A DNA stretch of 64,000 nt from Bacteroidota bacterium (GTDB taxonomy: Bacteria; Bacteroidota; Bacteroidia; Bacteroidales; JAAUTT01): assembly GCA_021779665.1 (NCBI GenBank), contig JAJYAG010000001.1, positions 1-64,000 of the forward strand. The letters run 5' to 3'. This document shows positions 35,007 to 43,324 of this stretch, one piece after another. The first letter of the stretch is position 1. Each line of letters starts with the position of its first letter. The notes beneath the pieces were generated by a model. The model saw nothing but the letters and a program-made list of their open reading frames with translations, had not been told where the DNA came from and ran no database searches. A program made the translations under genes and the position numbers.

Positions 35007-35666
35007 TTTTCTGTTGGTTACATATACAAATAAATTAGTTCCAAAAGTAAACAATAAACATTAACATGAGTTTACAAAAGTTAAATCTCCTACCGATTTA
35101 CAAAAATGAACAGTAAATCTCACCCACACTGAAGCTTACTTTTGTAAATTATTAATCCTACTTATTTTAAACACATAAATTATTGTTTACCAATAATTTA
35201 TATAACATATGTTAAGTTTATATTTATGTTTTTATAAACATAATTGTATTAATTCCGGTATTTACCTTAAATCTCGTGTTTTTAACAAAATAACATCCTT
35301 TAAACCATAAATTTACATTAATTAATTAAACATAAATATCAATTATATACTTTTAGCTAAGCTTTGTTATATTTCTAAATGAATGAATAATAAAGGTCAA
35401 AACAAGGAGATAATCGCGTTATTTCGCTCATAAAAGGCCCATTCAGTATCATATTAACCCTATATCCATTATCCTCTCAGGATTATAAGGAAAAACTTGT
35501 AACGACAGCTTAGCAATTACCTAATATACGGTCATTTCATTAATTTTAAGGTTCAGGTTAATCCTTTTTCAGTTTTTCGGAGTTAAGATTCTATACTTCT
35601 TGATTTACAAAAGAACACAACTAACTCCATATACAAATGTAAATTAATAAGTATTGACATTTGTGT

Positions 35667-35697
35667 TTTGAATTCACTTTTGTTTGTTTTACATTTG
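35667..35697 (+). promoter_or_regulatory. Bacteroidota-type promoter of the XRE gene
   Basis: TTTG (35667-35670), 19 nt, TACATTTG (35690-35697): an exact match to the phylum consensus. The ATG begins 5 nt after the -7 element, so the mRNA is probably leaderless or nearly so. The -7 lies inside the palindrome TTTTACA-TT-TGTAAAA (35687-35702), a likely operator. Confidence 0.75.
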
Positions 35698-35701
35698 TAA
35701 A

Positions 35702-36145
35702 ATGAAGGACAGGATTCAAAAATTCATTAACAAAGAAGGCATTTCGCCAGCCCATTTTGCCGACGAAATTGGGGTACAGCGTTCCAGTGTGTCTCATATC
35801 CTGTCGGGCCGTAATAATCCAAGCTTTGATTTTATACAGAAGATTCTTGATCGGTATAAAAATTTGAATGCCGAATGGCTGATTATGGGAATTGGTGATA
35901 TGTATAAAAAAGTCGAAAAGAATATTTCTTTTATTACTGAACCTAATCGCAGGGAAATTTCTCCCCAGCAGAAAGATTTATTTGCAGAAAGCAATACGGT
36001 TAAATCCGAGCCGCCTCCTGTTTATGCTCCCGAGAAAGAAAAGATTACCGAAAAGATTCTGGAAGCTTCTGTAAACAAATCGGTTGAAAAAATTATTGTA
36101 TTTTATTCCGATAAAACTTTCGTGGAGTTTAGACCTTCATCATAA
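35702..36145 (+). CDS. XRE-family helix-turn-helix regulator
   Basis: This 147-residue protein starts at ATG 35702; a TTG at 35684 opens the frame but would lie upstream of the expected transcript start. The N-terminal helix-turn-helix is clear: HFADEIGVQRSSVSHILSGRNNPS. The rest (about residues 60-147) is polar and Glu/Lys-rich with no recognised domain and ends VEKIIVFYSDKTFVEFRPSS. A palindrome across its own -7 element suggests autoregulation. It is followed 23 nt later by pyrD, which has its own promoter element. Confidence 0.85.
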   Translation: MKDRIQKFINKEGISPAHFADEIGVQRSSVSHILSGRNNPSFDFIQKILDRYKNLNAEWLIMGIGDMYKKVEKNISFITEPNRREISPQQKDLFAESNTVKSEPPPVYAPEKEKITEKILEASVNKSVEKIIVFYSDKTFVEFRPSS

Positions 36146-36152
36146 GGTTTAT

Positions 36153-36160
36153 TATCTTTG
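36153..36160 (+). promoter_or_regulatory. -7 promoter element of pyrD; near-leaderless start
   Basis: TATCTTTG ends only 8 nt before the ATG at 36169, so a transcript starting at the usual distance would have a leader of a few bases at most. Confidence 0.55.
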
Positions 36161-36168
36161 CGGCAAAA

Positions 36169-37200
36169 ATGTATAAAGCTTTTATCCGTCCTCTGTTCTT
36201 CAAAATGGATCCCGAAAAAGTTCACCACCTGGTGGTCGGGGCCATGAAATTCGCCCATCGTATTCCTTTTGCCGGTTCTGTTTTAAAAAGCACTTTTTCA
36301 GTAAGTCATCCTTCTTTGGAAAGAGAAGTTTTTGGTCTTAAATTTAAGAATCCTGTGGGATTGGCTGCCGGATTCGATAAAAATGCCGAGGTTTATAAAG
36401 AATTCAGCAGTCTTGGTTTTTCTTTTATCGAAATTGGTACGGTTACTCCTAAACCACAGCCCGGTAATCCTAAAAAAAGATTGTTCCGATTACCTGCCGA
36501 CAAGGCGTTGATTAATCGCATGGGTTTTAATAACCTGGGTGTGGATGAAGCTGTTAAGAACTTAAAAAAGCGTAAAGATTTTTCCATTATCATTGGTGGA
36601 AATATCGGTAAAAATACGGCAACTGCTAATGAGGATGCCGTTAACGATTATGTAACTTGCTTTAACCGTCTTTACGATTATGCCGATTATTTTGTTGTCA
36701 ATGTAAGTTGTCCCAACATTTCCAACTTAAGCAAACTGCAAAATAAGGATTCTCTGCTGGAAATTTTATCGGCAATCACCCAAGAACGGCTGCAGAAAGC
36801 TGTTCGTAAGCCTGTTTTATTAAAAATTTCGCCCGACTTAAACTTCGGACAGATTGATGAAGTGCTTGAAATTGTTTCGGCTACTGGCATCGATGGCATT
36901 GTTGCAACCAATACCACCATTTCACGCCAGGATCTTTTAACACCTTCCTCAACAGTAGAGGCTCTCGGAAACGGGGGCTTAAGCGGTAAACCTCTTTCTT
37001 CGCGTTCAACAGAGATCATACGTTATATTGCTCAGAAAACGGGTGGAAAATTGCCGGTGATTGCAGTGGGAGGGATCTTCACTGCCGAAGATGCGCTCGA
37101 AAAATTAAAAGCTGGCGCTTCTCTTGTACAGCTTTATACAGGATTTATCTACGAGGGCCCAATGTTGGCTAAAAAAATCTGTAAAAAACTGTTATCGTAA
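36169..37200 (+). CDS. pyrD: Dihydroorotate dehydrogenase, class-2 type
   Basis: This 343-residue FMN enzyme has the class-2 N-terminal membrane-association stretch (YKAFIRPLFFKMDPEKVHHL), then the barrel: PVGLAAGFDKNAE, GTVTPKPQPGNPKKRLFRL, INRMGFNN, ISPDL and GGIFTAEDALEKLKAGASLVQ in overlapping order. It oxidises dihydroorotate to orotate with quinone in pyrimidine synthesis. At the catalytic-base site, where class-2 enzymes have Ser (E. coli Ser175 in SSPN), this one reads VNVSCPN with Cys181, the class-1 residue. The rest is class 2. Confidence 0.93.
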   Translation: MYKAFIRPLFFKMDPEKVHHLVVGAMKFAHRIPFAGSVLKSTFSVSHPSLEREVFGLKFKNPVGLAAGFDKNAEVYKEFSSLGFSFIEIGTVTPKPQPGNPKKRLFRLPADKALINRMGFNNLGVDEAVKNLKKRKDFSIIIGGNIGKNTATANEDAVNDYVTCFNRLYDYADYFVVNVSCPNISNLSKLQNKDSLLEILSAITQERLQKAVRKPVLLKISPDLNFGQIDEVLEIVSATGIDGIVATNTTISRQDLLTPSSTVEALGNGGLSGKPLSSRSTEIIRYIAQKTGGKLPVIAVGGIFTAEDALEKLKAGASLVQLYTGFIYEGPMLAKKICKKLLS

Positions 37201-37287
37201 TTTCAAACTTTGTTTTGAAAAAACACGTATGCGCTGAATATTATTAGAGGCAGACTAAACAGCTGCTTTATTACTAATATTTTATTT

Positions 37288-38670
37288 ATGAAACCCAAAA
37301 CCTATTTCTGTCTTTGCCTGGCATTGCCATTCTGTTTGGGAATGTCGGGGCAGACCAAAAACCTGGTACAAAATCCAAGTTTCGAGATCTACGAAAAATG
37401 CCCGGTTGACCATACTCCCTTCGACAAATCGCATAAGCTGATTCCCGGCTGGACGTATCCTACTTATGCCACGCCCGATTATTTTCACCGATGCAGTCCT
37501 GGACAGGTTAAGGTTCCTGGTAACTTTGCGGGTGTTAGCGAACCCACCTCTGGCGATGCTTATATGGGCGCCATTTTAACCGGAACGGAACGCGATTACC
37601 GTGAGTATTTTCAGGGAACACTCTCAGAGCCCATGGAAAAAGGAAAAATGTATTGTGTTACTTTTAATTACCGGTTGGCTTCCATGTCGATGTTTGCAGT
37701 AGACCAGCTAAGCTTGTTTTTTGTCGACCTTAAAGTAGAATCTACAATTAAGGCGAACTTAGCTGTTGAACCCCAGATGAATAACACTCCGGGATTATTT
37801 CTGGATAACATCGAGGACTGGAACCAGTATTGTCAGGTATACACTGCCAAAGGGGGAGAGCGTTATTTTGTGGTCGGTAACTTCAAAAACTACGACAACA
37901 CAAATTATGTAGTTACTGATAAGAATGTATCGAACCTGCGCGACAAAAAGTATGCTTATTACTTTTTCGACGACTTTAGTGTGAAGCCCCTCGAAAATTG
38001 TAACGATTGTCCCTGCGTGCCCCAAAACATGGATGTTGTGGTTATGGATTCATCGTTTACGGGAGGTTTGGATCTCCGCACCGGCGTTTTTAAAGGCAGG
38101 GTTGACGATGGTAGAATCTCTCTCGGCATACAAGGAGGCACTGCTCCTTACGCTGTTACCTGGTCGAATAAAATGACCGGAGCATCTTTAAGCGGCTTAC
38201 CAGCAGGAGATTACTCCTATACAGTTAAAGATCTTTACAATTGCACTGCTAAAGGAAAAGTTATTTTCAAACAACCTGAAGTTCAGGTGGATACTGTTTC
38301 CGATAATCTCATGAATATCCAGGAAGGGGCTGCTATAGTTCTTAAGAACATCTTTTTTGAATACAATAAAACAACTTTGCTACCGGCCTCATTTCCGGAG
38401 TTGAACAAAGTAGTAAGCTTCATTAAAGAAACTGATGCTAAATTAATCGAAATATCAGGACATACCGACAGCGATGGCGCTGACACTTACAATAAAACCT
38501 TAAGTCAGGGCCGTGCCAAATCGGTTGTCAATTACCTTGTTTCGCAGGGTATAGAGCCTGCCCGCCTTATTGCTGTAGGTTATGGAGAATCCAGACCGGT
38601 TGATACCAACCTGACAGCAGCCGGCAAATCGCAAAACCGAAGGGTTGAATTTTTGCTTAAAAAGAAATAA
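37288..38670 (+). CDS. OmpA-family outer-membrane protein with SprB-type repeat
   Basis: This 460-residue protein has a signal peptide (ending near MSGQ), an N-terminal domain of about 220 residues (NLVQNPSFEIYEKCP) often paired with OmpA in this phylum, a single SprB-like repeat (SLGIQGGTAPYAVTWS to GDYSYTVKD) and a C-terminal OmpA peptidoglycan-binding domain (EISGHTDSDGADTYNKTLSQ, RAKSVVNYL, GYGESRP). It should sit in the outer membrane, tethered to peptidoglycan. The next gene starts 15 nt later and is probably co-transcribed. Confidence 0.88.
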   Translation: MKPKTYFCLCLALPFCLGMSGQTKNLVQNPSFEIYEKCPVDHTPFDKSHKLIPGWTYPTYATPDYFHRCSPGQVKVPGNFAGVSEPTSGDAYMGAILTGTERDYREYFQGTLSEPMEKGKMYCVTFNYRLASMSMFAVDQLSLFFVDLKVESTIKANLAVEPQMNNTPGLFLDNIEDWNQYCQVYTAKGGERYFVVGNFKNYDNTNYVVTDKNVSNLRDKKYAYYFFDDFSVKPLENCNDCPCVPQNMDVVVMDSSFTGGLDLRTGVFKGRVDDGRISLGIQGGTAPYAVTWSNKMTGASLSGLPAGDYSYTVKDLYNCTAKGKVIFKQPEVQVDTVSDNLMNIQEGAAIVLKNIFFEYNKTTLLPASFPELNKVVSFIKETDAKLIEISGHTDSDGADTYNKTLSQGRAKSVVNYLVSQGIEPARLIAVGYGESRPVDTNLTAAGKSQNRRVEFLLKKK

Positions 38671-38685
38671 TTCAAACTATTGATT

Positions 38686-40662
38686 ATGAAAATATTAATA
38701 TGTACATTTCTGTTTTTTATTTCTTTTAACCTATGCGCCCAAAAGGCAGAAAAAGGTTTTAAAAATCTCGAGAAAGAAGACCTGATAAAAGCAGAGGAAT
38801 CTTTTCTGAAAGTACTTGCTGAAGATACCACTAACTGTGCGGCTCAATTCGGGATGTCGCTCATTCTATCGCACGATAAAAATCCTTCCCGGGATTACTT
38901 TAAGGCGTGGGACTATTATCTCCTTGCTAAAAAGAACATCAAAAAGCTCAGTGATGATGATAACGCTTTGTTAAAGGATTTTTTTACGATGCGCGATGCA
39001 GAGCGCCGGAATAGGACTATTCAGTATAATCTGGAGTTTGAGGAGAAAATTATTGAAGACAAGCTTATCAGGTATGTACGCGAAGAAAATAATCTCGCTG
39101 TAGCCGAGAAGTTTATAGCGGTTTATCCTAACTCCAAGTTTTATGAAAATGTGGTTCATATACGCAATCACCTCGAATTTAGAAAAGCTGAAAAAGCTAA
39201 TACTCTCGAAGCCTATAACGATTTTTTAAAGCGATATCCGCAAGCTGCACAGGTAAACGAGGCCATAACTGCCCGCAACGAACTTGCCTATGAAAAAGCC
39301 AGAAAGTCAAATTCAATTGAAGCTTTGGATGAATTTATAAGAGAATACCCCAAAGCTTATCATTACTACGATGCTATCAAGCAACGCGACCAGCTCGCCT
39401 TTGATTTTGCAAAAAAGCAAAATACCATTGAGGCTTTTGAGAATTTTATGGCTAAATATCCGGCATCGTTGCATATTCCTGCAGCAAAGGTTATCCAGCG
39501 TAAACTGCTTTACGACAAAGCCAAACAGGTGAATACGCTCGAAGCTTACAATGCTTTTATCCAAAAGTATCCCGATGGGGAATTCTTTGTGGATATTTTC
39601 AACTTAAAAACCAATGTACTCGGGCAAAATATGCTTGCTGATGCCCAGGGTAATAAAGAAATGGTAAAATGGATCAAAGGCTTTGACTCGGAAGAAAAAA
39701 ACGACAGTGCTGGCGGAATTTCGCTTACCACAGAAAACAGAATAGTTTTCTCAGGAACGCGTCACAGGCTCTCTGGTGAGGGAACTGAAGCCTGGGTGAT
39801 TTGTGCTGACGCGGATGGTAAAACTATCTGGAATAAATCTTATGGTTCTGCTACCTATAATGAGGTCAAATTTCAAACAACAACTCCTAAGGGAGATATT
39901 CTCCTGGGTGGATGGAATGCGCTTTATTCTGATTCGGTTTCGCGCAAAAGCTGGCTTTTCGAAATTACCCCGGCTGGCAATGGTAAGTGGGAACGCAATA
40001 TGGACGTAAAAGGAATCGAATCGGTATATACTGCCACAACCGGCGATATTTTCGTTTCAGGGTACAATAACAACGACTCAGTCCAGGCGATTTTATACCT
40101 GTCCCGTCTGAACGGTGATTATCAGAAACTCTGGAGTCGTGATTATTTAAAACCGGGTATTCTGGGTTCTTTTGCAGTTACTGCAAGTCAGAATCTTGTA
40201 ATGGGAGCGGGGATCTGGGTCTGGAAAACCGATCCTCAGGGTTATATCCTGTGGGAAAAAGTTTTACCGGTCACCGATAGTATCATTTCAACATATCTGT
40301 TCCCCGGCGGCATGTTTTACTTGGCCGGAACCAGAAATAACTCTCCTTATCTGATGCGCATGAATGAGCAGGGGGTGATTTCGTGGGAAAAAGATTTTTC
40401 GGAAATGACTGGTTTACATTTCGATTTTGCGGCTCCGTTACCTGATAAAACGATTTTAACCCGTTTTCAGGGGGATGGAATTCTGGGATTCCTTGTTTTA
40501 TCCGACAAGGGGGATATTCTGAAGGAATTAAGGTTTTCTCAGGTTTCGGCTCCTGCCTTTGGTTCAGTTGCCATAAATACTTCAGGAGAAATTTTTACAG
40601 TATTTACAAAATATAATTTTTCGAATAGCGAAATTGTTGTATGTAAAATAGTTACTAAGTAA
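38686..40662 (+). CDS. Exported protein with four 37-residue helical repeats and a beta-propeller
   Basis: This 658-residue protein starts at ATG 38686 (MKILICTFLFF; an in-frame TTG lies two codons before) with a signal peptide ending near NLCAQ. Residues about 165-315 hold four tandem helical repeats of 37 residues with the pattern N-T/S-x-EA-x-x-x-F-x-x-x-YP, for example ANTLEAYNDFLKRYPQA and QNTIEAFENFMAKYPAS. The C-terminal half has repeated Trp-rich strands (TEAWVICADADGKTIWNKSY, IWVWKTDPQGYILWEKVL) like a PQQ/WD-type propeller. Its role is unknown. It follows an OmpA protein and may be its periplasmic or surface partner. Confidence 0.65.
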   Translation: MKILICTFLFFISFNLCAQKAEKGFKNLEKEDLIKAEESFLKVLAEDTTNCAAQFGMSLILSHDKNPSRDYFKAWDYYLLAKKNIKKLSDDDNALLKDFFTMRDAERRNRTIQYNLEFEEKIIEDKLIRYVREENNLAVAEKFIAVYPNSKFYENVVHIRNHLEFRKAEKANTLEAYNDFLKRYPQAAQVNEAITARNELAYEKARKSNSIEALDEFIREYPKAYHYYDAIKQRDQLAFDFAKKQNTIEAFENFMAKYPASLHIPAAKVIQRKLLYDKAKQVNTLEAYNAFIQKYPDGEFFVDIFNLKTNVLGQNMLADAQGNKEMVKWIKGFDSEEKNDSAGGISLTTENRIVFSGTRHRLSGEGTEAWVICADADGKTIWNKSYGSATYNEVKFQTTTPKGDILLGGWNALYSDSVSRKSWLFEITPAGNGKWERNMDVKGIESVYTATTGDIFVSGYNNNDSVQAILYLSRLNGDYQKLWSRDYLKPGILGSFAVTASQNLVMGAGIWVWKTDPQGYILWEKVLPVTDSIISTYLFPGGMFYLAGTRNNSPYLMRMNEQGVISWEKDFSEMTGLHFDFAAPLPDKTILTRFQGDGILGFLVLSDKGDILKELRFSQVSAPAFGSVAINTSGEIFTVFTKYNFSNSEIVVCKIVTK

Positions 40663-40708
40663 AAGACTTACTCAAACATGATGAAAGTCATTTTTTTATT
40701 AACATTTG

Positions 40709-40739
40709 TTTGAAATTATAGAATATCCCTTTATATTTG
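40709..40739 (+). promoter_or_regulatory. Bacteroidota-type promoter of the phenol-lyase-like gene
   Basis: TTTG (40709-40712), 19 nt, TATATTTG (40732-40739): an exact consensus match. The implied leader is about 100 nt and contains a hairpin and a 10-codon ORF. Confidence 0.75.
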
Positions 40740-40769
40740 AAACCGTCGCATATTTGAATTATTTCGTTT

Positions 40770-40802
40770 ATGCTGTTAAGCTTACCTCAAAGTAAGCTTT
40801 AA
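40770..40802 (+). CDS. Candidate 10-codon leader ORF (MLLSLPQSKL)
   Basis: ATG 40770 to TAA 40802 encodes MLLSLPQSKL within the phenol-lyase leader. Its codons overlap the hairpin AAGCTTAC (40778-40785) / GTAAGCTT (40792-40799). E. coli tna has a leader peptide (TnaC), but that one depends on Trp; no Trp or Tyr codon is present here, so this may be chance. Confidence 0.25.
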   Translation: MLLSLPQSKL

Positions 40803-40842
40803 TTTATTAATAGAGCTAACTCCTAATTTTTTTTATCAGTTT

Positions 40843-42306
40843 ATGGACAACACACAATCAGTTAAAGTTAAATTTTACAGTGGGGAAGATTTGCCTTTGG
40901 AATTACACAAGGTGAGAATCGTACAAAAGCTTCATCTCAGACCTATTGATCAAAGGTTAAAAGCAATGAATGAAGCTGGTTATAATACTTTTCTTCTGAC
41001 AACCAACGATGTTTATCTCGATATGCTTACCGACAGTGGTACCAACGCTATGAGCGACAACCAGCTTGCTTCTATGTTGCAGGCCGACGATGCTTATGCC
41101 GGTTCGCAGAGTTATACAAAAATGGAAAAAGCGATCCAGGAAGTTTTCGGAAAAAAGTATGTGTTACCGGTACACCAGGGACGTGCTGCCGAAAATATCA
41201 TATCGCAGGTATTCATTAAAAAAGGTGATGTAATTCCTATGAATTACCACTTTACCACTACTAAAGCTCACATGGAGCTTAACGGAGGTACAATCTTCGA
41301 AATTTATACCGACGAAGCTTTAAAGATTAAGAGCAATGTTCCTTTTAAAGGAAATATCGATATCAATAAGTTAAAAGGAATTATTGATAAATACGGAGCA
41401 AGCAAAGTTCCTTTTATCCGTCTGGAAGCTTCTACAAACCTTATTGGTGGTCAGCCTTTTTCAATTCAGAACATGAGAGATGTTCGCAAGGTAGCTGATC
41501 AGCATGGAATTATGGTGGTGATGGATGCCAGTCTGATAGGGGAGAACGCTTATTTTATCAAACAACGGGAAGAAGAGTTCATGCAAAAATCGATCGCTGA
41601 AATTCTGCTTACCATGTGCGACCTTGTGGATGTGGTTTATTTCTCCAGTCGCAAGGTTAGTTCCACAAGAGGTGGCGGGATATGTACCAACCGTGAGGAT
41701 TGCTATAGCAAAATGCGCGATTTAATTCCTTTGTACGAAGGCTTTTTAACTTACGGAGGTATGTCGATTCGCGAAATTGAAGCCATGGCCGTTGGTTTAC
41801 GCGAAACTACCGATGAAACTGTTATCAACCAATCGCCTTCATTTATTGCTCACCTTGTAGGAGAGCTTGAAAAATTAAACATACCGGTAGTTACACCAGC
41901 CGGAGCTTTGGGATGCCACCTTGATGCCATGGGCTTTTTACCACATATTCCGCAGAAGGAATATCCGGCAGGAGCTTTGGCAGCAGCTTTCTATATCATT
42001 TCCGGATGCCGCGGAATGGAACGTGGAACTATTTCAAGTGTAAGAGACGAACACGGGGATGACGTGCTTGCAGATGTTGAACTGCTGCGTTTAGCATTCC
42101 CCAGAAGAGTATTTACTTTGTCACAAACCAGATACGCTCTCGACAGGTTACATTGGTTATTTGAAAACCGTAATCTGGTGGGAGGTTTGAAATTTATTGA
42201 AGAACCTGCTGTATTGCGATTCTTTAATGGTAGGCTTGCACCTACCAGCAACTGGCCCGAGAAGCTTGTTGCGAAGTTCAAGCAGGATTTTGGGGACAGT
42301 TTATAG
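40843..42306 (+). CDS. Beta-eliminating lyase: tyrosine phenol-lyase/tryptophanase family
   Basis: This 487-residue PLP enzyme belongs to the tryptophanase/tyrosine phenol-lyase family: PVHQGRAAENI near residue 117, EASTNLIGGQPFS, and the Schiff-base Lys271 in SSRKVSS. Specificity residues favour tyrosine phenol-lyase: HFTTTKAH places Thr138 where TPL has Thr124 and tryptophanase has Asp, and MERG places Arg394 where TPL has Arg381 and tryptophanase has Ile. It would split tyrosine to phenol, pyruvate and ammonia. The automatic name in databases may be tryptophanase. It has its own promoter and terminator. Confidence 0.85.
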   Translation: MDNTQSVKVKFYSGEDLPLELHKVRIVQKLHLRPIDQRLKAMNEAGYNTFLLTTNDVYLDMLTDSGTNAMSDNQLASMLQADDAYAGSQSYTKMEKAIQEVFGKKYVLPVHQGRAAENIISQVFIKKGDVIPMNYHFTTTKAHMELNGGTIFEIYTDEALKIKSNVPFKGNIDINKLKGIIDKYGASKVPFIRLEASTNLIGGQPFSIQNMRDVRKVADQHGIMVVMDASLIGENAYFIKQREEEFMQKSIAEILLTMCDLVDVVYFSSRKVSSTRGGGICTNREDCYSKMRDLIPLYEGFLTYGGMSIREIEAMAVGLRETTDETVINQSPSFIAHLVGELEKLNIPVVTPAGALGCHLDAMGFLPHIPQKEYPAGALAAAFYIISGCRGMERGTISSVRDEHGDDVLADVELLRLAFPRRVFTLSQTRYALDRLHWLFENRNLVGGLKFIEEPAVLRFFNGRLAPTSNWPEKLVAKFKQDFGDSL

Positions 42307-42327
42307 TAATTATTCCAAGTCCTTTGT

Positions 42328-42360
42328 CACCCTTTCCGTGCAGCCCGGAAAGGGTGTTTT
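42328..42360 (+). terminator. Terminator of the phenol-lyase-like gene
   Basis: CACCCTTTCC (42328-42337) pairs with GGAAAGGGTG (42347-42356), followed by TTTTCTTTT. Confidence 0.9.
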
Positions 42361-42400
42361 CTTTTATATCAGTTTTAGTGATAACTTTAGGCAAAAAAGT

Positions 42401-42799
42401 ATGGAACTGAATCTGACAACTCCGGCGTTATTTTTCTCGGCTATTTCGTTGATTTTACTTGCTTATACCAATCGCTTTTTATCGCTGGCCCAGCTTGTGC
42501 GAAGCCTCCACGCACAATACAAAACAGAACCAACTACAAGGGTATTGGGGCAGATAAAAAATCTGAGAAAAAGGCTACATCTGATAAGGACTATGCAGAT
42601 TGCAGGTTTGACAAGCCTTTTATTGTGTGTTCTTTGTATGTTTTTGATTTATATCAGGGCTATGATTGTTGCCGAGATTACTTTTGGAATTGCAATGGTT
42701 TTGTTGATTATTTCGCTGGCTTTTTCGGTGTGGGAAATTCAAATATCAGTAAAAGCGCTCGATTTGCACTTGTCCGATATAGAAGACACTGAGTTATGA
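42401..42799 (+). CDS. DUF2721-family membrane protein
   Basis: This 132-residue protein starts at ATG 42401 (MELNLTTPALFFSAISLILL); a longer open frame to 42197 overlaps the preceding lyase and its terminator and is rejected. Three hydrophobic segments and AYTNRFLSLAQLVRSL followed by a basic stretch (RKRLHLIRTMQ) are characteristic of DUF2721. Function unknown. Confidence 0.8.
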   Translation: MELNLTTPALFFSAISLILLAYTNRFLSLAQLVRSLHAQYKTEPTTRVLGQIKNLRKRLHLIRTMQIAGLTSLLLCVLCMFLIYIRAMIVAEITFGIAMVLLIISLAFSVWEIQISVKALDLHLSDIEDTEL

Positions 42800-42810
42800 T
42801 TTCAGTGTCT
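42784..42810. terminator. Hairpin across both stop codons of convergent genes
   Basis: AGACACTGA (42784-42792) pairs perfectly with TCAGTGTCT (42802-42810) around a 9-nt loop. It covers the last codons of the DUF2721 gene and the stop of the opposing SiaC gene. No T-run follows on either strand, so it may protect 3' ends more than terminate. Confidence 0.45.
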
Positions 42811-43187
42811 CAGTCGCCCACATATTCGGCTGTTTCGTAGAACTGGAAAGGTAAATCAATGAGTTGCATCACTTCTTTGCCAAAATCCAGGTTATCTTCA
42901 TCGCCTTCTTCGTAGTACCATTTAACGAGACAACTTTTTATATTCCTGTTATTTTTAGCTTGCTGCAGAAATTTGCTGATCTGCTGAGAACTGCTGCTAT
43001 TCATATAGTCGAGACAAACTGTTATGCAGATATTCTCTAGGTAGCAGTTATCAATCCATAAGTGCAGCGGATCATAAAACTTGGCGGTATCCTCAGGAAG
43101 AGACCTTCCTTTAATCAGCAGATTTCCATCCATTAAGAATTTAACTTCCGGTGTGCTTTTAGTGGGAGCCAGTATAAGTTGTTCCAT
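42810..43187 (-). CDS. SiaC-family (DUF1987) regulatory protein, Ser-type
   Basis: This 125-residue protein is a DUF1987/SiaC domain: TPEVKFLMDGNLLIKGRSLP, PEDTAKFYDPLHLWID and WYYEEGDEDNLDFG. In Pseudomonas SiaC, a Thr in the NTSS loop is phosphorylated by SiaB and dephosphorylated by SiaA, which switches binding to the diguanylate cyclase SiaD. Here the loop reads YMNSSSSQQ, with Ser64 at that site. It is downstream of a paralogue with Thr. No SiaA, SiaB or SiaD is in the window. Confidence 0.85.
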   Translation of the reverse strand: MEQLILAPTKSTPEVKFLMDGNLLIKGRSLPEDTAKFYDPLHLWIDNCYLENICITVCLDYMNSSSSQQISKFLQQAKNNRNIKSCLVKWYYEEGDEDNLDFGKEVMQLIDLPFQFYETAEYVGD

Positions 43188-43324
43188 TTAACGTGTATTA
43201 GGTTTATTGCGCAATAACAGTTACAATACGAAATAGAATTGTAATAGTTAAAATTATTATTGAAAAAAAGAGAAATTCGGGGTTGGATAATATGTTGTAT
43301 TTCTTTTTTGAGAAAACGAACATA

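Larger units (their letters stand above)
34950..35701. other. Gene-free AT-rich region with repeated TTTACAAAAG-type words
   Basis: No ORF above background is seen for about 700 nt. The decamer TTTACAAAAG occurs at 35071-35080 and 35604-35613, its reverse complement at 35139-35148, and a near copy at 35097-35106; related ACAAATGTAAA is at 35633-35643. The 3' end carries the XRE promoter. It could be a regulator-binding region or simply long AT-rich spacer. Confidence 0.55.

Noticed and set aside
34950-35701. Possible replication origin in the AT-rich gap
   Set aside because: No cluster of TTATCCACA-type DnaA boxes is visible; the only near match is part of a terminator stem, and no dnaA/dnaN neighbours are present.
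40770-40802. tna-type attenuation controlled by tryptophan
   Set aside because: The 10-codon ORF has no Trp or Tyr codon and no Rho-site evidence; retained only as a low-confidence leader ORF.
42197-42400. N-terminal extension of the DUF2721 protein
   Set aside because: It would overlap the lyase coding region and run through its terminator; ATG 42401 begins the conserved part.
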